The notes under the pieces: generated by a model | What the model was told of the DNA's origin: nothing | Databases searched by the model: none | What the model saw: the letters and a program-made list of their open reading frames with translations, nothing else | Assembly: GCF_015265435.1 (NCBI RefSeq) | Contig: NZ_JABJWH010000015.1 | Span: forward strand, 1-64,000 | Length of the DNA: 64,000 bases | Origin: Alloalcanivorax profundimaris | GTDB lineage: Bacteria; Pseudomonadota; Gammaproteobacteria; Pseudomonadales; Alcanivoracaceae | Direction of reading: 5' to 3' | Position numbers and translations under genes: made by a program | Shown: positions 17,765-25,406 of the stretch, piece after piece | Layout of the letters: every line of letters begins with the position of its first letter | How positions within the stretch are numbered: position 1 is the first letter of the stretch

Positions 17765-17782
17765 TGTGTACAGGTGTTCACA
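17765..17782. promoter_or_regulatory. Near-palindromic operator upstream of the desaturase operon
   Basis: TGTGTACAGGTGTTCACA is an imperfect inverted repeat (seven of nine positions symmetric), 15 bases upstream of the reductase start. Its position and form resemble the DesT-type TetR operator that controls the homologous Pseudomonas operon. No DesT-like regulator gene lies next to it in this window. Confidence 0.55.
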
Positions 17783-17926
17783 TTAACGACAAAGCCGGCG
17801 TTTGAGAAGACGGCAATTTTGTTCAACGTTGCGCCGGGGCCAATCGGTCTGGCGTGAAGGTCAATCCGGTCTCCGTCGCGTGCTATCCTCACCCTGATTT
17901 GGGGGCAACGATCGCCAAGGATTTCT

Positions 17927-18313
17927 ATGCTGGCTTACACCATGGTGGGCACCCGTGACCTGGACCGGGCGCTGGCCTTCTACGAACCCTTGTTCCAGGA
18001 AATGGATCTGGAGGTGTGCTGGCGGGACGACCAGTGCGTGTCCTACGGCCGCGAGGACGACCCGTACGTACCGCGTTTTTTCGTCGGCTATCCGTTCGAC
18101 GGTAAACCGGCGTCGGTGGGCAACGGCGGGATGACCGCGTTTCAGTTCTCCGAACCGGAGCAGGTGGATCGCCTCTACGACATTGCCCTGGAGCAGGGCG
18201 GTCGCGACGAGGGGGAGCCGGACTGGCGGCCGCAGTACGGCGACGGTTTCTACGCCGCCTATGTGCGCGATCCGGATGGCAACAAACTGGCCTTCGTGGT
18301 GTACCCGACATGA
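17927..18313 (+). CDS. VOC-superfamily (glyoxalase-like) protein
   Basis: The 128-residue protein is a single vicinal-oxygen-chelate domain: YTMVGTRDLDRALAFYEPLF at the start and a terminal YAAYVRDPDGNKLAFVVY strand are characteristic. Proteins of this branch are often called glyoxalases, but many have no proven activity. The usual glyoxalase I metal pattern is not complete, so the reaction is unknown. Its last codons overlap the following deaminase gene by four bases (ATGA), so the two are co-translated. Confidence 0.8.
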   Translation: MLAYTMVGTRDLDRALAFYEPLFQEMDLEVCWRDDQCVSYGREDDPYVPRFFVGYPFDGKPASVGNGGMTAFQFSEPEQVDRLYDIALEQGGRDEGEPDWRPQYGDGFYAAYVRDPDGNKLAFVVYPT

Positions 18314-18765
18314 GCGATACCCTGGATTACCGCGCCCTGCTCAAGGTGGCCCTGGAACAGGCCCGCCAGGGCCTGGCCGAGGGCGGCATCCCCATCGGCG
18401 CCGCCCTGTTCGACGCCGATGGCACCCTGCTGGGCGCCGGCCACAATCGGCGCATCCAGGAAGACGATCCCTCGGTGCACGCCGAAACCGACGCCTTCCG
18501 CAAGGCCGGCCGCCAGCGCCGCTACCGCGACAAGATCATGGTCACCACCCTGGCGCCGTGCCTGTATTGCAGCGGCCTGGTGCGCCAGTTCCGCATCGGC
18601 ACCGTGGTGGTGGGCGAGTCCGAGAATTTCCCCGGTGGCCTGGACGAGCTGCGCGCCCACGGCGTGCGCGTGATCGAACTGGACGACCCGGACTGCAAGA
18701 CCCTGCTCGCCGACTACATCCGCGCCAACCCGGACGTCTGGCACGAGGACATCGGCGAGGATTAA
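18310..18765 (+). CDS. Cytosine deaminase-like nucleobase deaminase (FCY1 type)
   Basis: This 151-residue zinc deaminase has the HAE motif (VHAETDAF, near residue 57) and the PCxxC motif (APCLYCSG). It resembles yeast cytosine deaminase more than the bacterial CodA type: IPIGAALFDADGTLLGAGHN, VVVGESENFPGG and the C-terminal NPDVWHEDIGED correspond to conserved yeast segments, including the terminal WxEDIGE. It should hydrolyse cytosine to uracil for pyrimidine salvage, though related substrates are possible. It overlaps the VOC gene upstream, and its stop overlaps the convergent amidohydrolase gene by four bases. Confidence 0.85.
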   Translation: MSDTLDYRALLKVALEQARQGLAEGGIPIGAALFDADGTLLGAGHNRRIQEDDPSVHAETDAFRKAGRQRRYRDKIMVTTLAPCLYCSGLVRQFRIGTVVVGESENFPGGLDELRAHGVRVIELDDPDCKTLLADYIRANPDVWHEDIGED

Positions 18766-20507
18766 GCCCCGCCCGCCGGCAGGAAGCGGCCGAAGCCGGC
18801 CTCCCGGCCCAGCGCCGGCATCACCCGGTCGTTTTCCATGGCCAGCTTGCCGTTGATCCACACCGCTTCAATGATGCCCGGGTTGCGGTTCACCATGCGC
18901 TGCAGGCCGAAGTTTTCCATCTCCGCCCATTGCGGCTGTTCCAGTTCCTGGTCGAGGCCGGCGGAGTCGAGGATCATCAGGTCGGCGCGGTCGCCGGGGC
19001 GGATCTTGCCCGCTTCCACGCCGAGCCAGTCCGCCTGTTCGCCGGTGAGCCGCCAGATGGCTTTTTCCATGGGCATCACCGGCTCGCCCTGACGTTGTGC
19101 CTGGAGCACCAGTTTCAGGAAGCGCAGCGGCATGTTGTAGAACGCCATGTTGCGGATGTGCGCGCCCGCGTCGGAGAAGGTGAGCAGGGTGTGCGGGAAG
19201 CACACCATTTGTTTCAGCCGTTCCTGGTCATGGTTGCCGATCACCGTGAACCAGCGCAGCTTGCGGCCGTGTTCGATCATGGCGTCGAGGAAGAAATCCA
19301 CCACATGCACGCCGCGCTCCGCGGCCAGGCTGGCGAAGTCGCGGCCCACCAGGGCCGGGTCGGGGCAGTCCAGTACCACGGCGTCGGCGAAGTCCCGCTG
19401 CCAGACGCGCGGTGACAGCTTGTCGCCGTAGTTCTTGCGGAACAGCCGGCGGTAGGCCGGGTCCTGCAGCAGTTCATTGCGTTCGATCTGGTCCTTCAGG
19501 TCCAGGGCCATTTCGCCGGCGCCGAATTCCTCGAACAGCACCACGTCCATGCCGTCCGCGTAGACCGAGAAGGCGGTGGGCAGAGGCTGCCAGCGGAAGT
19601 CGCCGTTGAGCCAGTTGGTGACCCGCGCCGAGAGCATGGCCATGGGCCGCACGGTGGCGTTGCCCTTGAGGTCGAGCATGGAGATCAGCGTGGTCTTAAG
19701 GGGTTTGCGCAGCAGGCCCACGGCCTCGCCCAGGTACTGGAATATCTGCAACGGGTTGGCGGCGTTGGGCGCGCCTTGGTGGACCCGGTCGTAGCGGCGC
19801 AGCAGCCGGTTGAGGCGGCGCACCTCGCTCCAGCGGGCATAGGTGCTGGGCAGGGTCTTGGACCAGGCGCGCTCGCCGTCCACCTTGTCGAATTTGAGGC
19901 ACATGGTGGAGAGGCCGGCGAAGCCCAGTTTCAGGGCCTCCTCGAGCAGCGCTTCCATGGTTTTTTGTTCCTGCTCGCTGGGGCGCGTGCGGCGGTCGGT
20001 GGCCCGCTCCAGGCCCATGACGCCGGTGCGCAGGTCGCTGTGGCCGAGCAGGGAGATCAGGTTGGGCCCCAGCGGCAGGGAGTGAATGTGTTCCAGCCAT
20101 TGGGCCGGCGTGCGCCAGGTTTTCTTCGCTTCCAGGATCGGCAGCACCTTCTCCCGGGGTACGGTTTCCACCCGGGTGAAGATGTCCGAGGCGTCCTCGG
20201 TGTCCGCGCAGATCATCGACAGCGAGCAGCTGCCCACCAGCACCGTGGTGACGCCATGGCGCACCGATTCCGACAGGCTCGGCGCCACCAGCAGTTCGGC
20301 GTCGTAATGGGTGTGGGTGTCGAGAAAACCGGGCAGCACCCACTTGCCGTGGGCGTCGATCACCCGGTCCGCGGCGTCGGCATCCAGCGCCGGGCCCACC
20401 GCCGCCACGCGGCCGTCCTTCACCGCCACGTCGCTGTCGGTGGCCGGGGCGCCGGTGCCATCGAAGTAGCGACCGCCGCGAATCACGAAATCGTAGTGTT
20501 GTGCCAT
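18762..20507 (-). CDS. D-aminoacylase-like amidohydrolase
   Basis: The 581-residue protein belongs to the metal-dependent amidohydrolase superfamily, N-acyl-D-amino-acid deacylase branch. Evidence includes the N-terminal beta-sandwich (YDFVIRGGRYFDGTGAPA), the metal site HxH (GFLDTHTHYDAELL), the long SLRTGVMGLERATDRR-type region and the C-terminal GDRADLMILDSAGLD. These enzymes hydrolyse N-acylated D-amino acids or related amides in the cytoplasm; here the substrate is unknown. The gene is divergent from an AraC-family regulator with a 95-base gap, so that regulator may control it. Confidence 0.82.
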   Translation of the reverse strand: MAQHYDFVIRGGRYFDGTGAPATDSDVAVKDGRVAAVGPALDADAADRVIDAHGKWVLPGFLDTHTHYDAELLVAPSLSESVRHGVTTVLVGSCSLSMICADTEDASDIFTRVETVPREKVLPILEAKKTWRTPAQWLEHIHSLPLGPNLISLLGHSDLRTGVMGLERATDRRTRPSEQEQKTMEALLEEALKLGFAGLSTMCLKFDKVDGERAWSKTLPSTYARWSEVRRLNRLLRRYDRVHQGAPNAANPLQIFQYLGEAVGLLRKPLKTTLISMLDLKGNATVRPMAMLSARVTNWLNGDFRWQPLPTAFSVYADGMDVVLFEEFGAGEMALDLKDQIERNELLQDPAYRRLFRKNYGDKLSPRVWQRDFADAVVLDCPDPALVGRDFASLAAERGVHVVDFFLDAMIEHGRKLRWFTVIGNHDQERLKQMVCFPHTLLTFSDAGAHIRNMAFYNMPLRFLKLVLQAQRQGEPVMPMEKAIWRLTGEQADWLGVEAGKIRPGDRADLMILDSAGLDQELEQPQWAEMENFGLQRMVNRNPGIIEAVWINGKLAMENDRVMPALGREAGFGRFLPAGGA

Positions 20508-20602
20508 GGCAGGGTCCTCTTGTTGTGGTTATCGGGGGCCATTGGGACGCCATCAGCATAGGCGGCTATACTGGGCCAGACTTACCAATTCACGACACCG
20601 CC

Positions 20603-21661
20603 ATGCCTTCCTCGCTATCCACACCGGGTTACGGCGTGCGCAGCGGCGCGCTGATGGGCTGGCGCCCCCTGGTGGAGAGCCTGGGCGGCGAGCCCCTGGC
20701 GTTGCTGCGCGATCACGGCCTGTCGCCGGACCTGCTCGGCGACCCGGACGCCATCATGCCGGTGGCCCGCTTCGCCGCGCTGCTGGGCGGCTGTGCCCGG
20801 CATCTGCGGTGCCCGGATTTCGGTCTGCGCATGGCGGACGGGCAGGGCATGGCCATGCTTGGCGCCCTGGGCAAGCTGATCCAGGACAGCCCCGGGCCGG
20901 AGGCCGGGCTGGCGGTGCTGCAGCGGCACATCGCGCTGCACAACCAGGGCGAGTACTGGAGCAGCCAGGTCACCGCCGGCCGCTTGTACGTGTACCGCTT
21001 CGAGTTGTTCGACGATGATCTGGACCGGCGCGTCTACCGGGAGCTGTCCGTGGGCGCCTGCCTGCGCCTGATCCAGGAACTGATCGGCCGTGACATCAAG
21101 CCATCGCGGGTGGCTCTGAGCCATCGGCCGCTGGCCGCCCCGGCCCGGTACCGACGTTTTTTCGCGGCGCCGGTGTCCTTCAACGAGGAGCAGGATGTGC
21201 TGGTGTTCGACGCCGCCATTCTGCGCCGCCGGCTGGTGCCCGCCAGCGATGCCCTGAACCGCTATCTGGACGGCTACATCCAGCGGCTGATCCACGAGAC
21301 CGGCGACGACCTGGCGCGCCAGGTGCGTGCCCTGATCAGCCAGACCCTGCCCGCCGGCCGGCACGATCTGGAGCACATCGCCACCTTGCTGGGTTTGCAC
21401 CCGCGTACCCTGCAGCGGCGGCTGCGGGGGCAGGGCGCCGGGTTCAACACCCTGCTCACGGAAACCCGCATGGCGGCGGCCCGCTGGCACCTGGCCGCGT
21501 CCACCATTCCGGTGACCCTGCTGGCGGGTTTGCTGGGCTACGCCAACGTCAGCGCCTTCTCCCGGGCCTTCCTTCGGGTGCACGGTTGCCCGCCCCGCCG
21601 CTGGCGGCGCGACCACGCGGTGGTGGGCCCTGGCCGGCGGGACGCCGGCGCTATGCTATGA
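20603..21661 (+). CDS. AraC-family transcriptional regulator (Arabinose_bd N-terminal type)
   Basis: ATG 20603 gives 352 residues. The N-terminal 200 residues form the ligand-sensing domain found in OruR/ArgR-like and AlkS-neighbouring AraC proteins ([37 protein letters not shown]). The C-terminal 100 residues contain two helix-turn-helix units: [20 protein letters not shown] and [20 protein letters not shown]. This branch often regulates fatty-acid, amino-acid or hydrocarbon catabolism. It is divergent from the amidohydrolase gene, the most likely target. Confidence 0.9.
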   Translation: MPSSLSTPGYGVRSGALMGWRPLVESLGGEPLALLRDHGLSPDLLGDPDAIMPVARFAALLGGCARHLRCPDFGLRMADGQGMAMLGALGKLIQDSPGPEAGLAVLQRHIALHNQGEYWSSQVTAGRLYVYRFELFDDDLDRRVYRELSVGACLRLIQELIGRDIKPSRVALSHRPLAAPARYRRFFAAPVSFNEEQDVLVFDAAILRRRLVPASDALNRYLDGYIQRLIHETGDDLARQVRALISQTLPAGRHDLEHIATLLGLHPRTLQRRLRGQGAGFNTLLTETRMAAARWHLAASTIPVTLLAGLLGYANVSAFSRAFLRVHGCPPRRWRRDHAVVGPGRRDAGAML

Positions 21662-21722
21662 TTTGCGCCCCGGTCCGCCGGGTCCGTGCAACCGACGTTC
21701 GTGCAACCGACAGAGAAAGCTG

Positions 21723-22061
21723 ATGAGTGAATTGCCCGCTTGCCCCCAGTGCAACTCCCCCTATACCTACGAAGACGGCGCCATGTTCGTGTGCCCGGAA
21801 TGCGCCCACGAATGGAACGCCGCCGACCAGCAGGCCGCCGCCGAAGCGGACCTGATCAAGGACGCCAACGGCAATGTGCTCAGCGATGGCGACACCGTCA
21901 CCGTGATCAAGGACCTGAAGATCAAGGGCTCGTCCTCGGTGGTGAAGGTGGGTACCAAGGTCAAGGGCATCCGCCTGGTGGGCGGCGACCATGACATCGA
22001 TTGCCGCATCGACGGCATCGGCGCCATGAAGTTGAAGTCCGAGTTCGTCAAGAAAGTCTGA
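21723..22061 (+). CDS. yjdM: PhnA/YjdM family zinc-ribbon protein
   Basis: The 112-residue protein is a full-length PhnA/YjdM homologue. It starts with the zinc ribbon [25 protein letters not shown] (two CxxC pairs, quoted here in part as CPQC and CPEC). The C-terminal SH3-like domain contains [20 protein letters not shown] and [11 protein letters not shown]. Despite the old name alkylphosphonate utilisation protein, the function is unproven and it is not part of the C-P lyase. ATG 21723 follows AGAGAAAGC. It lies alone after the AraC gene. Confidence 0.93.
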   Translation: MSELPACPQCNSPYTYEDGAMFVCPECAHEWNAADQQAAAEADLIKDANGNVLSDGDTVTVIKDLKIKGSSSVVKVGTKVKGIRLVGGDHDIDCRIDGIGAMKLKSEFVKKV

Positions 22062-22203
22062 GCCGGCGGCGGGTCGCCATCGGCGCGGCCTTTCGCCATC
22101 ATAGGAAGCCTTGGCGGCGCCGCCCGTTCCAACCCCGCGCGGGACGTTTTATGGTGCCGGGTCCGGCTTCGCGCCGCTTCGTTTCTGAACGGGAGAGCAG
22201 TTC

Positions 22204-23076
22204 ATGTCCGACGATACCTATACGCCGCCGAAGGTCTGGAAATGGGAAGCCGCCAGCGGCGGCAAGTTCGCCAGCATCAACCGGCCCATCGCCGGCGCCA
22301 CCCACGACAAGGAACTGCCGGTGGGCAAGCACCCGCTGCAGCTCTATTCCCTGGCCACGCCCAACGGCGTCAAGGTCACGGTGATGCTGGAGGAGCTGCT
22401 GGCCCTGGGGCATGAGGGCGCCGAGTACGACGCCTGGTTGATCAACATTGGCGAGGGCGACCAGTTCGGCAGCGGCTTCGTGGAGATCAACCCCAACTCC
22501 AAGATCCCGGCCATGATGGACCACGGCGTGACGCCGCCGCGCCGGGTGTTCGAGACCGCCTCCATCGTGCTTTACCTGGCGGAAAAATTCGGAGCCCTGA
22601 TTCCCGCCGACCCGGCGGTGCGCACCGAGTGCATGAACTGGCTGTTCTGGCAGCAGGGCGCGGCGCCCTTCCTGGGCGGCGGCTTCGGGCACTTCTACGC
22701 CTACGCGCCGGAGAAGTACAAGTACCCCATCGACCGCTACACCATGGAAGTGAAGCGCCAGCTCGACGTGCTCGACCGGCGCCTGGCCGACAACGCCTAC
22801 CTGGCCGGCGACGAGTACTCCATCGCCGATGTGGCCACCTGGCCCTGGTACGGCCAGCTGGTGCTGGGGCGGCTCTACGACGCCGCCGAGTTCCTGGACG
22901 TGACGTCCTACAAGAACGTGCTGCGCTGGGCCGAGGACATCGACGCCCGTCCTGCGGTTCAGCGCGGCCGCATGGTGAACCGGGCCTTCGGTGATCCCGC
23001 CTCGCAACTCCGCGAACGTCACGACGCCAGCGACTTCGAGACCCGGACCCAGGACAAGATCGGCGACGGTGGCTGA
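22204..23076 (+). CDS. yghU: YghU-type (nu-class) glutathione S-transferase
   Basis: The 290-residue protein follows E. coli YghU throughout. It has the N-terminal extension (YTPPKVWKWEAASGGKFASI, NRPIAGATHDKELPVGKHPL), the thioredoxin-like domain (LQLYSLATPNGVKVTVMLEE), the NPNSKIPAM cis-Pro segment and the all-helical C-terminal domain (YLAGDEYSIADVATWPWYG). Nu-class enzymes bind two glutathiones and reduce disulfides or organic hydroperoxides in the cytoplasm. GGGAGAGCAG precedes the ATG. A small gene starts eight bases after its stop, suggesting an operon of three genes. Confidence 0.93.
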   Translation: MSDDTYTPPKVWKWEAASGGKFASINRPIAGATHDKELPVGKHPLQLYSLATPNGVKVTVMLEELLALGHEGAEYDAWLINIGEGDQFGSGFVEINPNSKIPAMMDHGVTPPRRVFETASIVLYLAEKFGALIPADPAVRTECMNWLFWQQGAAPFLGGGFGHFYAYAPEKYKYPIDRYTMEVKRQLDVLDRRLADNAYLAGDEYSIADVATWPWYGQLVLGRLYDAAEFLDVTSYKNVLRWAEDIDARPAVQRGRMVNRAFGDPASQLRERHDASDFETRTQDKIGDGG

Positions 23077-23083
23077 TATCGCC

Positions 23084-23581
23084 ATGCCTCTGCTTGTCTA
23101 TCCCCGCCAGGGCATCGGCGCCGCGCGCCTGGGGGATTCCCCCCGGGCGGTGCGCGAGGCGGTGGGCACGCGGGTGGAATCGACCCCGGCCTATGAGCGC
23201 TTCGGGGTTCGTTTCCCGGCTCGGGACCTGTTCCACGGTGGCGCCCTGGCGGTGCACTACGACCGTGACGAAAGGGCGGAATGGATCGCCGCCACCGACC
23301 CGCTGCCGCTGCGCTACCAGGGCCTGGATCTGTTCCAGGCCGGCGCCGACACCGTGCTCGCTCACCTGGCCCGTTTCGGCCCGGTGGAGGAGGACGCGGA
23401 GGAACCCGGGCGCGCCTTTCGGGTGCCCACCCTGGGCCTGAGCCTGTGGCGCCAGGAAGACCCGGCGGTATTGAAAAGGGCGCTGGCGGAGGCGCACGGC
23501 GAAGGCGAGCGGCGTTCCCTGCGCGGCGACCTGGCCCGGGCCGCCTTTTTCCAGCAGGTGGCGGTGTACGCCGATGAATGA
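23084..23581 (+). CDS. Uncharacterised protein in the yghU operon
   Basis: I do not recognise a family with confidence. From ATG 23084 the protein has 165 residues; a GTG at 23069 overlapping the yghU stop is an alternative. It has no signal peptide or membrane segment. The start (LVYPRQGIGAARLGDSPRAV) and the segment GGALAVHYDRDERAEWIAAT suggest a small alpha/beta protein that recurs in proteobacterial genomes. Its 3' end overlaps the next deaminase gene by eight bases, so the two are translated together. Confidence 0.6.
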   Translation: MPLLVYPRQGIGAARLGDSPRAVREAVGTRVESTPAYERFGVRFPARDLFHGGALAVHYDRDERAEWIAATDPLPLRYQGLDLFQAGADTVLAHLARFGPVEEDAEEPGRAFRVPTLGLSLWRQEDPAVLKRALAEAHGEGERRSLRGDLARAAFFQQVAVYADE

Positions 23582-24044
23582 CACCGACCGCGCCCATCTG
23601 GCGCATTGCATCGATCTGGCCGAGCAGGCCCTGGACGCCGGTGACCAGCCGTTCGGTTCGCTGCTGGTGGACGGGGACGGCACGGTGCTGTTCACCGCCC
23701 GCAACCGGGCGGGCGGCGGCGACCACACCCGCCATCCGGAATTCGAGATCGCCCGCTGGGCCGCCGAACACCTGTCCCCGGAGCGGCGCGCCCGCACCAC
23801 CGTCTACACCTCCGGGGAACACTGCCCCATGTGCGCCGCCGCCCACGCCTGGGTGGGCCTGGGCCCCATCGTTTACGCCAGCTCCGGCGAGCAGTTGCGC
23901 GCCTGGCGGGCGGAATGGGGCCTGCCGCCGTCGCCGGTGGCCGGCCTGTCGATCCGGCAGGTGGCACCGGGCGTGCCGGTCACCGGCCCGGTGCCGGATC
24001 TGGCCGAGAAGGTGCGCGCCTTGCACCGTCGGTATCGCGGCTGA
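23574..24044 (+). CDS. CMP/dCMP-type nucleoside deaminase-like protein
   Basis: The 156-residue protein has the cytidine-deaminase-like fold with PFGSLLVDGDGTVLFTARN, the zinc motif HPEFE in place of the common HAE, and CPMCAAAHAWVG for the PCxxC site. These features resemble guanine deaminase and riboflavin-type deaminases rather than tRNA adenosine deaminase. The HPE change keeps the zinc-binding His and the catalytic Glu. The substrate is unknown. It is the last gene of the yghU operon and overlaps the preceding gene by eight bases. Confidence 0.8.
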   Translation: MNDTDRAHLAHCIDLAEQALDAGDQPFGSLLVDGDGTVLFTARNRAGGGDHTRHPEFEIARWAAEHLSPERRARTTVYTSGEHCPMCAAAHAWVGLGPIVYASSGEQLRAWRAEWGLPPSPVAGLSIRQVAPGVPVTGPVPDLAEKVRALHRRYRG

Positions 24045-24064
24045 AGCGGTGCGCCGGATGCCCC

Positions 24065-24787
24065 CTAACCGCGCCGATTACCGAGTGCTTTCTCCAATGC
24101 CATGAGCGTGTCCACGTAGCCCACGAAGCGTTCCAGGTATTCCGGTGCCAGCTCGTGGAGCTGGTCCAGGGCGCGGACCACCTGGCGGTGGGAGTTGAGC
24201 GGGCCGGCATCGCCGGTGGGTTGCGCCAGGGCGGCGTCGATCCGCTGGGCGGTGCGCTGCCGGGCGTGGCGGGCGCGGATCTCGGCGGCGGCTTTCAGGT
24301 CCCGTTTGGGCGCGGCGTCGTCCTGCCCCTGGTGGTGGGCGCGCAGGCGCTGGTGCTGCTCGTGGAGCAGGGCGTCCAGCGGCGAGGCGTCGGCGGGCGC
24401 GGCCGAGGTGTCGTCGGCGGCGCCGAGGTGACGGACCAGCTCGGCCAGGGGCGAGGGGCCGCCGCTGGCGCTGTCCGCCAGGCGCCGGGCGGCGTGGTGC
24501 TCGCCCCGTTCGCCGAGCGCCTGAAGACGGGCGCGCCGGGCCGGGTCGTCGCACTGCTCGATGAGCGCGTCGGTGTGGCGGCGGGCCGCCTGCAGAGCCT
24601 GTTCCAGCGTCGCCAGTTGCTGCTCCAGCTTTTGCCGGGTGCCGGCCAGGCCGGGCCGGTGGTCGCCGTCCAGGCGGCGGGCCAGGGCGTCCAGATAATG
24701 AAAGCGCACCGGGTCGAAGCGTTCGGCGCCCTGCTCGCGCAGGGCGTCCAGGCGCTCGCCCGGGGGCGCGCTGGCGTGGTCATTCAT
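24065..24787 (-). CDS. DUF2894-family protein, last gene of the motor-like operon
   Basis: This 240-residue soluble protein is rich in Ala, Arg, Leu and Gln and mostly helical. The N-terminal part (about 10-100) is a predicted coiled coil (LEQQLATLEQALQAARRHTD). The C-terminal part (SHRQVVRALDQLHELAPEYL, ERFVGYVDTLMALEKAL) is the most conserved segment of DUF2894. It overlaps the OmpA-like gene upstream by eight bases and completes a four-gene unit with DUF3348 and DUF802. The function is unknown. Constant association with the channel genes suggests that it is a cytoplasmic partner or assembly factor. Confidence 0.75.
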   Translation of the reverse strand: MNDHASAPPGERLDALREQGAERFDPVRFHYLDALARRLDGDHRPGLAGTRQKLEQQLATLEQALQAARRHTDALIEQCDDPARRARLQALGERGEHHAARRLADSASGGPSPLAELVRHLGAADDTSAAPADASPLDALLHEQHQRLRAHHQGQDDAAPKRDLKAAAEIRARHARQRTAQRIDAALAQPTGDAGPLNSHRQVVRALDQLHELAPEYLERFVGYVDTLMALEKALGNRRG

Positions 24788-25406
24788 CGCCGTGGTCCTG
24801 GCGCGGCACGGTGGTGATTTCCACGCGCCGGTTCCGGGCCCGGGCGTCGTCGTCGGTGTTCGGGGTCACCGGCTGGTTGTCGCCGAAGGCGGCGGCGAAC
24901 AGCCGCTCCTCCGGCAGGCCCTGGTCGATCAGGGTGCGGGTCACGGTGAGGGCGCGTTGCGCCGACAGGCCCCAGTTGTCGCTGTAGCGGAGGTTGCCCT
25001 TCTGGATCGCCAGGTCGTCGGTGAAGCCGCTGACCATGAGCAGCTCGTCGTGCTCGCTCAGGTATTGCTTGAGCGGCGCCACCAGGCTTCGCAGCAGGGC
25101 TTCGCCGTCGCTTTGCAGGCGGTCGGAGTTGATCGCGAACAGCACGCTGCCGTTGATGCCGATGCGGCCGTTCTGGAACGAGATGCGGCCGCTGGCGAGC
25201 GGATCGGCGAGCGCCTCTTCCAGGGCCTGGCGGCGCTGCTGCTCGGCCTGCAGCTTGGCGCGCTCCTCTTGCAGGGACTGGCTGAGCTCCAGCTGGATGC
25301 CGATCACCCACACCAGAATCAGCACGAAGATGCCCACCAGGGCGGCCATCAGATCCGAAAAGATGGCCCACACCGGGGTCGCCTGGGTGTCGCCGTGATG
25401 GTCCAT
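24780..25406 (-). CDS. MotB/ZorB-like OmpA-family membrane protein
   Basis: The 208-residue protein has one N-terminal transmembrane helix (about 13-36) with an acidic residue at its cytoplasmic end, FSDLMAALVGIF (D18). This matches the ion-carrying Asp of MotB and ZorB. A coiled linker (40-70) leads to a C-terminal OmpA-like peptidoglycan-binding domain (85-200) with NWGLSAQRA and RARNRRVEI. It should anchor to the cell wall and form a proton- or sodium-driven stator with the MotA-like protein encoded just upstream, whose stop overlaps this ATG by one base. The product is too short for a flagellar MotB and no flagellar genes are nearby. Confidence 0.88.
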   Translation of the reverse strand: MDHHGDTQATPVWAIFSDLMAALVGIFVLILVWVIGIQLELSQSLQEERAKLQAEQQRRQALEEALADPLASGRISFQNGRIGINGSVLFAINSDRLQSDGEALLRSLVAPLKQYLSEHDELLMVSGFTDDLAIQKGNLRYSDNWGLSAQRALTVTRTLIDQGLPEERLFAAAFGDNQPVTPNTDDDARARNRRVEITTVPRQDHGDE

